A DNA stretch of 64,000 nucleotides, taken from contig NZ_JACHLZ010000001.1 in the NCBI RefSeq assembly GCF_014204755.1, forward strand, positions 3,385,337 to 3,449,336, written 5' to 3'. The notes beneath the pieces are model-generated. The model did not search any database. It worked only from the letters and a program-made list of their open reading frames with translations, and was not told where the DNA came from. A program made the position numbers and the translations under genes. Position 1 is the stretch's first letter. Each line of letters opens with the position of its first letter. Below are positions 16,590-24,928 of this stretch, one piece after another. This DNA comes from Brachybacterium aquaticum. Lineage in GTDB: Bacteria > Actinomycetota > Actinomycetes > Actinomycetales > Dermabacteraceae.

Positions 16590-18866
16590 TCAGGCCGCGA
16601 GCGCCGCCAGGTCCACGCGCACAGGGGCGAGGTCCGTCAGCTCCACCTCGAGGGCGCAGTTCCCGTGGCGCACCCGGTGCACGCCGAGCGCGCCGGGGCC
16701 GAGAGCACGCAGGGCGAGCACCGTGACCGCGCCCTCCGACCAGGTCATGTCGACCGCGATCCCGGGCCGGGCCCGCAGCCCGCGCACGGTCCCGTCGGCC
16801 ATCGCCGCAGGCAGCGCGGGCAGCAGCGCGATCTCCCCGCGATGGCTCTGGACCAGGCACTCCGCGAGCGCGGCGACGATGCCGAAGTTCCCGTCGATTC
16901 GGAACGGGGGATGTTCGGAGAACAGGCTGGGGTACAGCCCGGTCCGGTACAGCCCGGTCCGGTACAGCCCGGACCGATCCCGCTCGCCCTCGCGCTCGGC
17001 GGGGCGGAGGTACAGCTCCAGCAGTGCCTGCACCCGCTCGGGCCGGCCGAGCCGCGCCCACAGGCACGCCTTCCACACGAGCGACCAGCCGGTCGCCTCG
17101 TCCCCGCGCGCCAGCAGCGACCGCTCCGCCGCGGCCTCCTCCGCAGGGCTCGTCGCCTGCTCGCCGGGGTAGAGGAAGCCGAGGTGGGAGACGTGCCGGT
17201 GGTGCGGCTCGACCTCCGCGAGATCGTCGCGATGCCACTCGAGCACGCGCCCGTCGTCCCCGATCCGCACCCCGGGCACGAGGCCCAGCAGGGAGGCGGC
17301 CTGCTGGACCACGGGGTCGCCCGTGCCCCCCAGCCGCTCCGCGGCGGCGATCACGTGCTCGACCGCCTCGCGCAGCGCCGGGAAGCTGCGCGCGGCGAGC
17401 TCGTCCTCCGTGGCGCCCTCGAAGCGGGACAGGGAGTCCAGCTCCCGCTCGAGCCACAGCCCGGCCACCGGCCAGCTCGCCCAGGACGCGTCCCCGCACC
17501 GGGCCGGTGTACCCCCAGGGATCGGTGTTGTGGTGCGCGGTCCAGCCGTCGGCCCCGTAGAGGCGGTGGGCGGTCTCCCGCCCGGGCTCGCGCAGCATCG
17601 CCACGAACTCCCCGGGCGCGGCGGAGGCCTCGGGGACGTGGGCGATGCCGGCGCCCCAGTGGTTCATCTCGAGGTTGATGTTCGTGGTGTAGTTCGAGGA
17701 CCAGGGCGCCTCGAGCTCGGCCTTCCAGATCCCCTGCAGGGTCGCGGGCGGCAGGCCGGGACGCGACGACGCCGCCAGCAGGTAGCGGCCGTAGGCGAAG
17801 ACGGTGGTGAGCTGCTCGGACTCCGGAGAGCCGGTGAGCCGGTGAGCTGCAGCGACACCTCGTCCGTGCCGGGTGCGGGATGGGCGCGGTGCCGGGTGCG
17901 CAGCTTTTCCTCGCCGCGGGCGAGCGCGGCGGCGGCCTGAGCGCGCGCCTCGGCGAGCACAGCGCGCAGGTCCCGGTTCGGCGCCCTGCCGAGGCCCTGC
18001 CAGCTGGTCGCGATGGCGCACACGACGAGCAGCCGTTCGGCCTCGCGGCGCGCGTGCACCACGACCGCCGCGCGCGTCGGCCCGTCTGCCGCCCAGGCGA
18101 TCTTGTGCTCGTCGCGGAAGTCCGCGGCGCGGAGGTCCGACGGGACGGGCAGCACCAGGTCGAGAGCGGCCTCGTGCGCGGGGTCGGGGACACCGGCCTC
18201 GGAGTCGACGGCCCCCGCGGAGTCCAAGCCCGCGGAGACGTCGGTGCGCATCTCCTCGAGCAGCGGCGACGTCCACTCGAGCACCACGCGGTCGCCCTCG
18301 GGGCAGGGGAGGGCGTGCACCAGCACCTCGTCGGCCCGGCTGAGGAACGAGACCTGCTCGCCGTCGCTGGCGGTCACCACGTGCTCGGACCGCTCGAGGT
18401 CCAGGACGCGCTCGACCGACGGGGCCGACCCGTCGACCGCAGACTTCGCGGCGCCCGGCCCGTCGGCCGGAGAGACCGCATCGGCCGCGGAGCCCCCGTC
18501 GGCCGCAGAGTCCCCGTCGGCCGAGCCGCCCCCGCCCTCGAACCGGACCACGAGGTCCCCGAGGGGGACGTACGCCTGCGACAAGGAGGCACCGAGTCGT
18601 TCGATCTCTCGCTGGGCGCCCGCCGCGTCGCCGGACTCGAACAGGGCGCGCGAGCGGGAGAGCGCGGTCTCCGCGTCGAGGTGCGAGGTGCGGTGGGGGG
18701 CGTCGACGTCCGGGGCGCCGGACCAGAGCGTCGACTCGTTCAGCGAGAAGCGTGCCCGGGCGGGATCGCCCCAGGCCATCGCCCCGATCCGGCCGTTACC
18801 GAGGGGAAGCGCGTCCCGCCAGCTTGTGGCCGGGCCGTATCGGCGGAGTGCGAGGGGAGAAGTCAC
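16590..18866 (-). pseudogene. GH95 alpha-L-fucosidase-like glycosidase with two frameshifts
   Basis: Three consecutive frames together give a complete GH95 protein of about 755 residues. Segment one (18866 to about 17845) has the N-terminal domain (WRDALPLGNGRIGAMAWG, LNESTLWSGAP). Segment two has SPESEQLTTVFAYGRYLL and TTNINLEMNHWGAG. Segment three (17490-16590) has HVSHLGFLYPG and PPFRIDGNFG. The first break is an exact 8-bp tandem duplication (AGCCGGTG at 17829-17836 and 17837-17844). Removing one copy restores VSLQLTGSPESEQL. The second break, near 17491-17498, is a 1- or 2-bp change. Family Asn and Asp residues are retained, so the loss looks recent. An Ala/Asp-rich insert at about 18445-18535 is built from GTCGGCC copies. 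Confidence 0.85.
16932..16976. repeat. 15-bp direct repeats inside the GH95 pseudogene
   Basis: A unit reading CTGTACCGGACCGGG on the minus strand is present two and a half times and encodes GLYRTGLYRTGLYPS next to the conserved PPFRIDGNFG. It is a tandem expansion in a decaying gene. Confidence 0.7.
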
Positions 18867-19181
18867 GGGAGGCCCTTCCGAGGGGGGCGAAGGCTGGGTC
18901 GTGAGCGGTGCGGAGGTGGCGAGGGGTCGGGGGGCGCCCTGGTCGTGGCGTCGTCCTCGAGCGCGGTGTCCCGTGCAGGGAGACGCTGAACTGTCTTCGT
19001 AGGCGGGACGATATGAACTCGACCACAGCGTGCCATCTATTGCCCCGCCGACAGGTGGCGACTCGTGCCCGGCATGCGCTTGCCGAACCCGCTGTCCCCA
19101 TGGTTGAATACCCGAGATGGAAAGCGGTTACCGCCCGCGATGAGGCGCGGCGGGCCCCCAGCACGGAAGAGAGCACCTCCC
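18867..19181. other. Divergent intergenic region, GH95 pseudogene / oxidoreductase operon
   Basis: This is 315 bp without a gene. GCGGTTACCGC (19124-19134, 5-bp arms around one T) lies 48 bp before the oxidoreductase start and resembles LacI-type operators. No strong -35/-10 pair was seen. Confidence 0.5.
19124..19134. promoter_or_regulatory. Candidate LacI-type operator GCGGTTACCGC
   Basis: An 11-bp palindrome in the leader of the oxidoreductase/DUF993/isomerase operon. The CGGTnACCG core is common among LacI-family sites. No regulator gene is adjacent, so the cognate protein is unknown. Confidence 0.35.
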
Positions 19182-20345
19182 ATGACAGAACGCAGGATCG
19201 GGATCATCGTCAACGGCGCCACCGGGCGCATGGGCTACCGCCAGCACCTGGTGCGCTCGCTGCTCGCGATCCGCGAGCAGGGCGGGGTGGAGCTGGCCGA
19301 CGGGGACCGGCTCATGCCCGACCTGCTGCTCGTCGGCCGCAACGAGGAGAAGCTGCGCGGCGTCGCCGAGAAGCACGGCCTGGCCAGCTGGACGACCGAT
19401 GTCGACGAGGCGCTCGCGAACCCGGACTACGAGGTCTACGTCGACGCGCTGGTGACCAACCTCCGCGTCGCGAACCTCAAGAAGGCGATCGCCGCCGGCA
19501 AGGCGATCTGCACCGAGAAGCCCACCGCCGAGTCCTTCGAGGACGCGCTCGAGCTCGCGCGCCTGGCGAAGGAGGCCGGGGTCGTCAACGGCGTCGTCCA
19601 CGACAAGCTCTACCTCCCCGGCCTGCTCAAGCTGCGCCGCCTGATCGACGCGGGCTTCTTCGGCGAGATCCTCTCCGTGCGCGGCGAGTTCGGGTACTGG
19701 GTCTACGAAGGCGACTGGCAGAGCGCCCAGCGTCCCTCCTGGAACTACCGCTCCGAGGACGGCGGCGGCATCGTCGCGGACATGTTCCCCCACTGGAACT
19801 ACGTCATCGAGGAGCTGTTCGGCCGCGTCGAGGACGTCTACGCCCAGACCGCCACCCACATCGGCACCCGCTGGGACGAGAAGGGCCAGGAGTACACCGC
19901 CACCGCCGACGACGCGGCCTACGGCGTGTTCCGCCTCGAGGGCGGCACCGTGGTCCAGATGAACTCCAGCTGGGACGTGCGCGTGCACCGCGACGAGCTG
20001 GTCGAGTTCCAGGTCGACGGCACCGAGGGCTCCGCCGTGGTGGGTCTGCACGGCGCCCGCATCCAGCCCCGCGAGGCGACGCCGAAGCCCGTGTGGAACC
20101 CCGACGTCAAGGACGGCCACGACTACCGCGCCGACTGGATCGAGGTCCCGGACAACGCCGCCCCCGACGGTTTCGACAACGGCTTCAAGGTGCAGTGGGA
20201 GGACTTCCTGCGCCACTACATCGAAGGACGTGAATACCCCTTCGACTTCCTCTCCGGCGCCCGCGGCGTGCGCCTTGCCGAGGCGGGGCTCGCCAGCTCC
20301 GCCGAGGGTCGCCGCATCACCCTCGACCCGCTGACGGAGGTGTGA
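19182..20345 (+). CDS. Gfo/Idh/MocA-family oxidoreductase
   Basis: The product is 387 aa. The family oxidises or epimerises sugars or polyols with NAD(P). The N-terminal Rossmann fold begins IGIIVNGATGRMGYRQH, the hallmark EKP occurs as CTEKPTAES (about 108-116), and the C-terminal domain contains GGGIVADMFPHWNYVIEELFG. It is the first gene of a three-gene operon. The next start (20348) lies 2 bp beyond its stop, and a GGAGG near its end serves the next gene. Together the operon looks like catabolism of an unusual sugar or cyclitol. The substrate is not determined. Confidence 0.9.
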   Translation: MTERRIGIIVNGATGRMGYRQHLVRSLLAIREQGGVELADGDRLMPDLLLVGRNEEKLRGVAEKHGLASWTTDVDEALANPDYEVYVDALVTNLRVANLKKAIAAGKAICTEKPTAESFEDALELARLAKEAGVVNGVVHDKLYLPGLLKLRRLIDAGFFGEILSVRGEFGYWVYEGDWQSAQRPSWNYRSEDGGGIVADMFPHWNYVIEELFGRVEDVYAQTATHIGTRWDEKGQEYTATADDAAYGVFRLEGGTVVQMNSSWDVRVHRDELVEFQVDGTEGSAVVGLHGARIQPREATPKPVWNPDVKDGHDYRADWIEVPDNAAPDGFDNGFKVQWEDFLRHYIEGREYPFDFLSGARGVRLAEAGLASSAEGRRITLDPLTEV

Positions 20346-20347
20346 GC

Positions 20348-21655
20348 ATGAGCGAGTCCCTGCAGCTCACCCTGCTCGACGAGGACGGCTCCCTGCGACG
20401 CCTGGACGTCGACCCCGCCCCGGCCTTCGCGCCGCCCACCGCGCCGCTGCGCTCCCGCGTCGTCTACGCCGCGGTGCACGTGGTGCCGAAGGTCCACGGC
20501 GACAACACCCCCGGCGCCCCGGCGGACGTCGACTGGGACCCGACCCTCGCCTTCCGCCGCACCATGTGGTCCCGCGGCCTCGGGGTGGCCGACGCGATGG
20601 ACACCGCCCAGCGCAACATGGGCCTGGGCCCCGCGGCGACCCGCGAGCTCATCTCCCGCACGGCCGAGGCCGCCCGCGAGGCGCTCGCCGATCCCGCGAT
20701 CGCGGCGGTCTTCCGGCCCGGTGCGACGGTCGCCGACCTCGTCGTCGCCGGGGTCAACACCGACCAGCGCAGCGAGAGCGCGCTGAGCCTCGACGAGATC
20801 GTCGACGCCTACGTGGAGCAGCTGCGCGCCACCGAGGCGAGCGGCGCCGGGGCCGTGCTCATGGCCAGCCGCCATCTCGCGGCCGCCGCGACCTCCGCCG
20901 CGGACTACGAGGACGTCTACCGCCGCGTGCTCGCCGAGGCCACCGCGCCGGTGGTCCTGCACTGGCTCGGCACCGCCTTCGACCCGCAGCTGGCGGGCTA
21001 CTTCGGCAGCGACGCCCCCGAGGTCGGGGCGGAGACGCTGCTGCGCATCATCGGCGAGGACCCCGCCCGCATCCGCGGCGTGAAGATGAGTCTGCTGGAC
21101 GACGCCGCCGAGATCGCCGTGCGCGAGCGCCTACCCAAGGGCGTGCGCATGCTCACCGGCGACGACTTCCACTTCTCCCACCTCATCGTCGGCGACGGCA
21201 CCTCGACGGGAGAGGCCGACGAGGCCCAGGCGCCGGGGGAGTACTCCGACGCGCTGCTCGGCGCCTTCGCCGCGACCGCGCCTGCCGCGTCGGCCGCCGT
21301 GCAGGCGCTCGACGCCGGGGATCCTGCGGAGGCGCGGCGCATCCTCGACGCCTCCGAGCAGCTCGCCCGGCACGTCTTCTCCGCCCCCACCTACCACTAC
21401 AAGACCGGCGTCGCGTTCCTGGCCTGGCTGAACGGACACCAGCAGGCCTTCCAGATGGTGGCCGGCATGCACTCCGCGCGCAGCCTGCCTCACCTCTCGC
21501 GCACCCTCGAGCTCGCCGCTACCACCGGCAACCTCGAGGATCCGGCCCTCGCCGCCGAGCGCTGGCACGCGATGCTGGCCGTGAACGGGTACGACGTCAC
21601 CGGCGAGGGTGCGGGCAGCGAGAACGCCGACCAGCTCCAGGGAGCTTCCCGATGA
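20348..21655 (+). CDS. DUF993 family protein (aldolase-like TIM barrel)
   Basis: The product is 435 aa. DUF993 proteins are related to the dihydrodipicolinate synthase / N-acetylneuraminate lyase fold, and their reaction is not established. The sequence has WDPTLAFRRTMWSRGLG near residue 60, ASRHLAAAA, VVLHWLGTAFDPQLAGYFGS, RIRGVKMSLLDD containing the probable Schiff-base Lys, and HYKTGVAFLAWLNGHQ. ATG at 20348 has GGAGG 8 nt upstream. A GTG overlapping the previous stop (20342) is the alternative. The stop overlaps the next gene as ATGA. Confidence 0.9.
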   Translation: MSESLQLTLLDEDGSLRRLDVDPAPAFAPPTAPLRSRVVYAAVHVVPKVHGDNTPGAPADVDWDPTLAFRRTMWSRGLGVADAMDTAQRNMGLGPAATRELISRTAEAAREALADPAIAAVFRPGATVADLVVAGVNTDQRSESALSLDEIVDAYVEQLRATEASGAGAVLMASRHLAAAATSAADYEDVYRRVLAEATAPVVLHWLGTAFDPQLAGYFGSDAPEVGAETLLRIIGEDPARIRGVKMSLLDDAAEIAVRERLPKGVRMLTGDDFHFSHLIVGDGTSTGEADEAQAPGEYSDALLGAFAATAPAASAAVQALDAGDPAEARRILDASEQLARHVFSAPTYHYKTGVAFLAWLNGHQQAFQMVAGMHSARSLPHLSRTLELAATTGNLEDPALAAERWHAMLAVNGYDVTGEGAGSENADQLQGASR

Positions 21656-22506
21656 CCCCGCAGACCGCCGGCCCCGCCCCGCGCCTGTCCATCAACCGCT
21701 GGACCTGCCGCACCACCCCTCTGCAGGACTTCCTCGAGGCCACCGCTGCCCACGGCATCGAGGCCGTGGGCCTGTGGCGTCAGGACGTCGAGGAGGTGGG
21801 GCTGCCGGCCCTGCGCCGCCGCGTCGACGACGCCGGACTGCGCGTGACGAGCCTGTGCCGCGGCGGGTTCCTCACCACGGCCGACGAGACGGACCGCGCC
21901 GCGGCGCTCGAGGACAACCGCCGCGCGATCGACGAGGCGGTCGCCCTCGGTGCGCCCACGCTCGTCATGGTCGTCGGCGGACTGACCCGCGAGGACAAGG
22001 ACCTCGTCGCCGCGCGCGAGCGCGTCACCGAGAACATCGCGACCCTCGCCCCGTACGCCGAGGACGCCGGGATCACCCTCTCCCTCGAGCCGATGCACCC
22101 CATGTTCGCGGCCGACCGGGCAGTGCTCTCCACCACCCACCAGGCCCTCGACATCGCCGAGGCCGTGGGCAGCGACGCCGTGGGGGTCGTGGTGGACACC
22201 TACCACGTGTGGTGGGACCCGGCCCTGGCCTCCGCGATCACCCGCGCCGCCGAGACGAACCGGCTGCTCTGCTACCAGGTGTGCGACTGGAACCTGCCGC
22301 TGGCCGCCGAGCCGCTGTTCTCCCGCGGCTACATGGGCGACGGCTTCGTCGACTTCCCCGCGATCACCACGCTGATCAGGGACGCCGGATACACCGGGGA
22401 CATCGAGGTCGAGATCTTCAACGAGGACGTGTGGGCGACCCCGGTCGAGGAGTCGCTCGGGATCGTCAAGGACCGCTACCTGGAGCTCGTGCTGCCCCAC
22501 GCGTGA
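21652..22506 (+). CDS. Sugar phosphate isomerase/epimerase (xylose-isomerase-like barrel)
   Basis: The product is 284 aa. The metal-binding pattern of the AP-endonuclease-2-like barrel is visible: LSLEPMHPM (Glu), VVDTYHVWWDP (Asp/His), and DIEVEIFNED (terminal Glu). It begins with SINRWTCRTTPLQDFLEA. It is translationally coupled to the DUF993 gene (ATGA). With the oxidoreductase it completes a dehydrogenase, lyase-like, isomerase set suggestive of inositol- or keto-sugar-type catabolism, which is an inference from fold classes only. Confidence 0.88.
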   Translation: MTPQTAGPAPRLSINRWTCRTTPLQDFLEATAAHGIEAVGLWRQDVEEVGLPALRRRVDDAGLRVTSLCRGGFLTTADETDRAAALEDNRRAIDEAVALGAPTLVMVVGGLTREDKDLVAARERVTENIATLAPYAEDAGITLSLEPMHPMFAADRAVLSTTHQALDIAEAVGSDAVGVVVDTYHVWWDPALASAITRAAETNRLLCYQVCDWNLPLAAEPLFSRGYMGDGFVDFPAITTLIRDAGYTGDIEVEIFNEDVWATPVEESLGIVKDRYLELVLPHA

Positions 22507-22536
22507 GCGGGGCGGGTGGGAACTGAGAGGACGCCG

Positions 22537-22980
22537 TCAGCGCTCCCCGCGCTGCTCCTGCTCCGCGCGCCAGCCCTTCTCCTTGGCGATGTACTCGTTG
22601 TCCTCGGAGACGAGGGCGGCGATCTCCTCATCGGCGTGGATTCGTCGCACCTCGAGCTTCATCCCGGGGCCGAGCGGGCAGCGCACCGCCCACGACTCGG
22701 CCTCCTCGCGCGAGGCGACCTCGAGGATCCACCAGCCGTTGAACAGCGACTCGGTGGGGCCGTAGGCGCCGGTCGAGACCGACGGCGGGGTCTGCGAGAA
22801 GTCGACCACGAAGTTCGCCTCGTCGGCCGCGTCGGAGAGGCCTTCGCCCGCGCGGAGGACGTCGGCCTGGATCATCGCCTCGTTGAAGGCGCCCATGGCG
22901 TTGACGACCTCCTCGAAGTCGACGTCCTGCGAGGCCGCGAGGGCCGCGTCCGTCGCGCGCATGATCAGCATGTACTTCAT
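22537..22980 (-). CDS. YCII-related (DGPF-type) protein
   Basis: The product is 147 aa and starts MKYMLIMRATDAA, the standard YCII/DGPF opening strand. GPTESLFNGWWILEVASREEA carries the second strand-helix of the ferredoxin-like fold. Such proteins are often paired with ECF sigma factors; none is present here. The role is unknown. GAGGAG lies 7 nt before the ATG. Confidence 0.85.
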   Translation of the reverse strand: MKYMLIMRATDAALAASQDVDFEEVVNAMGAFNEAMIQADVLRAGEGLSDAADEANFVVDFSQTPPSVSTGAYGPTESLFNGWWILEVASREEAESWAVRCPLGPGMKLEVRRIHADEEIAALVSEDNEYIAKEKGWRAEQEQRGER

Positions 22981-23362
22981 CGCAGCTCCTCAAGGGCCGG
23001 TGGTCGGGGCGAGGTGCCCCGTGCCGCGTTCAGCGTAGGGCCCGGGGCCGACGCTCGCACCATGGGCGAGGGGGCCGACGGGCTCGTGAGGCCTGGCGCC
23101 GCCAGCGAGGGATGCGCGGCGGACGCGGCGCGGAATCTGCAGGATCCAGGCTAGGGAGTCTGCAGAATCCGGGCTAGAAGGTCTGCAGGATCCGGGTTAG
23201 GACGTCTGCGAGATCCAGGCTAGAAGGTCTGCAGGATCCAGGTTAGGATGTCTGCAGAATCCAGCCCAGCGCATCTGATGGAGCTGGTTCACGAGGTGCG
23301 GATCGTGCGTTGCGGGTGATCTGCCTGCGCCGATGCTTCGCCATGACAGGCAGAGGGGGCAG
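22981..23362. other. Intergenic region with a 23-bp tandem array
   Basis: This is 382 bp without a gene. The left part holds a GGCCGACGGG copy (about 23066). The right part (23136-23273) holds six 23-bp direct repeats, listed separately. No promoter consensus is obvious between the array and the ATPase start. Confidence 0.6.
23136..23273. repeat. Six 23-bp direct tandem repeats
   Basis: Units start exactly at 23136, 23159, 23182, 23205, 23228 and 23251. Consensus TCTGCAGRATCCRGGYTAG plus four variable bases. There are no spacers, so it is a tandem array and not CRISPR. Unit six is degenerate at its 3' end and a partial TCTG follows. The array ends 90 bp before the DUF4143 ATPase start. Confidence 0.92.
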
Positions 23363-24640
23363 ATGGATACGGGTCAGGAGCTCGGTCGGGCGTATCGCCC
23401 ACGAATCATCGATCTCGCCGTGCAGCGAGCGCTCGAGGCCGCAGGGGCCGTCGTGATCGAAGGTGCACGTGCCAGTGGGAAGACGATGACTGCGCTGAAC
23501 GCGGCGCGCTCCTACGCCTTCGTCGATGACCCCCGGACCCGCCAGCTCCTGGAGATCGCCCCCGAGGCTCTACTGGAGGGTGAGAGGCCGCGCCTTCTGG
23601 ACGAGTGGCAGGTGGCCCCTGACATCTGGAATCTGGTGCGGCGAGCGGTCGACCGCTCGGAGTCCGCGGGGCAGTACCTGCTCACTGGGTCCGCATTGCC
23701 CGCCGACGACATCACCCGGCACACGGGGGCAGGGAGGTTCCTCCGGCTGCGACAGCGGACGATGAGCTGGCACGAGAAGCGCGATGGCGAGCCGGGACGG
23801 GTCAGCCTCATGGCTCTGTTCGATGGTGAGCGCCCTGCCGCGTCGACGGGAGGGGAGCCGGCGATCGAGTCCGTGATCGACGGCATCGTGCAACCCGGGT
23901 TCCCTGCGATGACCGCGCTCGACCATGCGCAGTCCGCACAACGACTGCGCGGATACATCGACGAGATCGCTCGGACCGACGTGCGCCGGCTGAGCGATGT
24001 GCGCCACGGTCCGGACGCGATCCGCCAGCTGATCCGCTCATTGGCCCGCTCCACGGCCTCGGAGGTCACATACGTGACACTCGCCAAGGACCTTCGGGCC
24101 ATCGCTTCGAGTATCTCCGCGGAGACCACCCGCGGATACGTCGAACTGCTCGAGCGCCTCTTCGTCGTCGAGGCGCAGCTGCCCTGGGCGCCGGCTGTGC
24201 GCTCGCGAGCACGGCTGCGTCGATCGCCCAAGCTCCATCTGGTCGACCCCTCTCTGGCCGCCGTTGCACTCGGTGCGGGGCCGGAGGCGCTGCTCGCCGA
24301 CCTGGAGACGCTGGGACTGCTGTTCGAGAGCGCCGTTGTCCACGATCTCCTCGTCCTCGCCTCGGCCCAGGACGGGGAGGTGAGGCACTACCGCAACTCC
24401 AACGGGAAGGAGATCGACGCGATCGTCCTGCTCCCGGACGGGAGATGGGGGGCCGTGGAGATCAAGCTCGGGGGCGGACAGATCTCCGCAGGGGTGGCAT
24501 CGCTCCGCGCTGCGATCGAGGAGATCGACACGAGCGTGGTGGGGGAGCCGGCGTTCTCGCTGGTCGTCACGGGCACCGGGCCTGTGCTCACCGCGGGGGA
24601 CGGCACCGTGACCTGCTCGCTCGGCGATCTCGCGCCCTGA
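23363..24640 (+). CDS. ATP-binding protein with DUF4143 nuclease-like domain
   Basis: The product is 425 aa. The N-terminal ATPase has Walker A EGARASGKTMTA (about 35-46) and a LLDEWQVAPDIWNLVRR Walker B region. YLLTGSA is the sensor strand. A winged-helix-like middle follows, and then the C-terminal DUF4143 domain with HYRNSNGKEIDAI and WGAVEIKLG, a PD-(D/E)xK-like pattern. Family members are widespread and poorly understood. ATG at 23363 has GAGGGGG upstream, and an ATG ten codons earlier (23333) is the alternative. It stands alone behind the 23-bp repeat array. Confidence 0.9.
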   Translation: MDTGQELGRAYRPRIIDLAVQRALEAAGAVVIEGARASGKTMTALNAARSYAFVDDPRTRQLLEIAPEALLEGERPRLLDEWQVAPDIWNLVRRAVDRSESAGQYLLTGSALPADDITRHTGAGRFLRLRQRTMSWHEKRDGEPGRVSLMALFDGERPAASTGGEPAIESVIDGIVQPGFPAMTALDHAQSAQRLRGYIDEIARTDVRRLSDVRHGPDAIRQLIRSLARSTASEVTYVTLAKDLRAIASSISAETTRGYVELLERLFVVEAQLPWAPAVRSRARLRRSPKLHLVDPSLAAVALGAGPEALLADLETLGLLFESAVVHDLLVLASAQDGEVRHYRNSNGKEIDAIVLLPDGRWGAVEIKLGGGQISAGVASLRAAIEEIDTSVVGEPAFSLVVTGTGPVLTAGDGTVTCSLGDLAP

Positions 24641-24667
24641 CTCGGCCGCCCGTGCCAGCCCGGTCGG

Positions 24668-24928
24668 TCAGCGGCTCCGGCGGGCTTCCCGCTCCCAGAG
24701 GAACCCCGTGACGCCGGCGACTGCCAGGCCGATCGCGACCACTGGCGCGAGGATCATCCCTGACCTGTTGCGGACGTCCAGCGGATCATCGCCCGTCGCG
24801 GACGCTGCGATCGGCCCGACGACGCTGAGCGTGACGGCCACGAGCCACATCGCCACGTAGGGGAGTGGGCCGCGTGCAGGCGCGTTTCGCTCGGCGGGGG
24901 TGGTGCGGTCGGGGCCGGAATGTGTCAT
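24668..24928 (-). CDS. Small membrane protein
   Basis: The product is 86 aa with two hydrophobic segments (AMWLVAVTLSVVGPIA and MILAPVVAIGLAVAGVTGFL) and a basic C-terminus. Its ATG overlaps the LacI stop (ATGA), so it is expressed with that regulator. The function is unknown. Confidence 0.65.
   Translation of the reverse strand: MTHSGPDRTTPAERNAPARGPLPYVAMWLVAVTLSVVGPIAASATGDDPLDVRNRSGMILAPVVAIGLAVAGVTGFLWEREARRSR

Noticed and set aside
23136..23273. Possible CRISPR array or plasmid iterons
   Set aside because: The repeats are contiguous with no spacers, and there is no Cas, Rep or Par gene nearby.
24668..24928. Toxin-antitoxin partner of the DUF4143 ATPase
   Set aside because: The small membrane protein overlaps lacI and is convergent with the ATPase gene, so its operon is with lacI.
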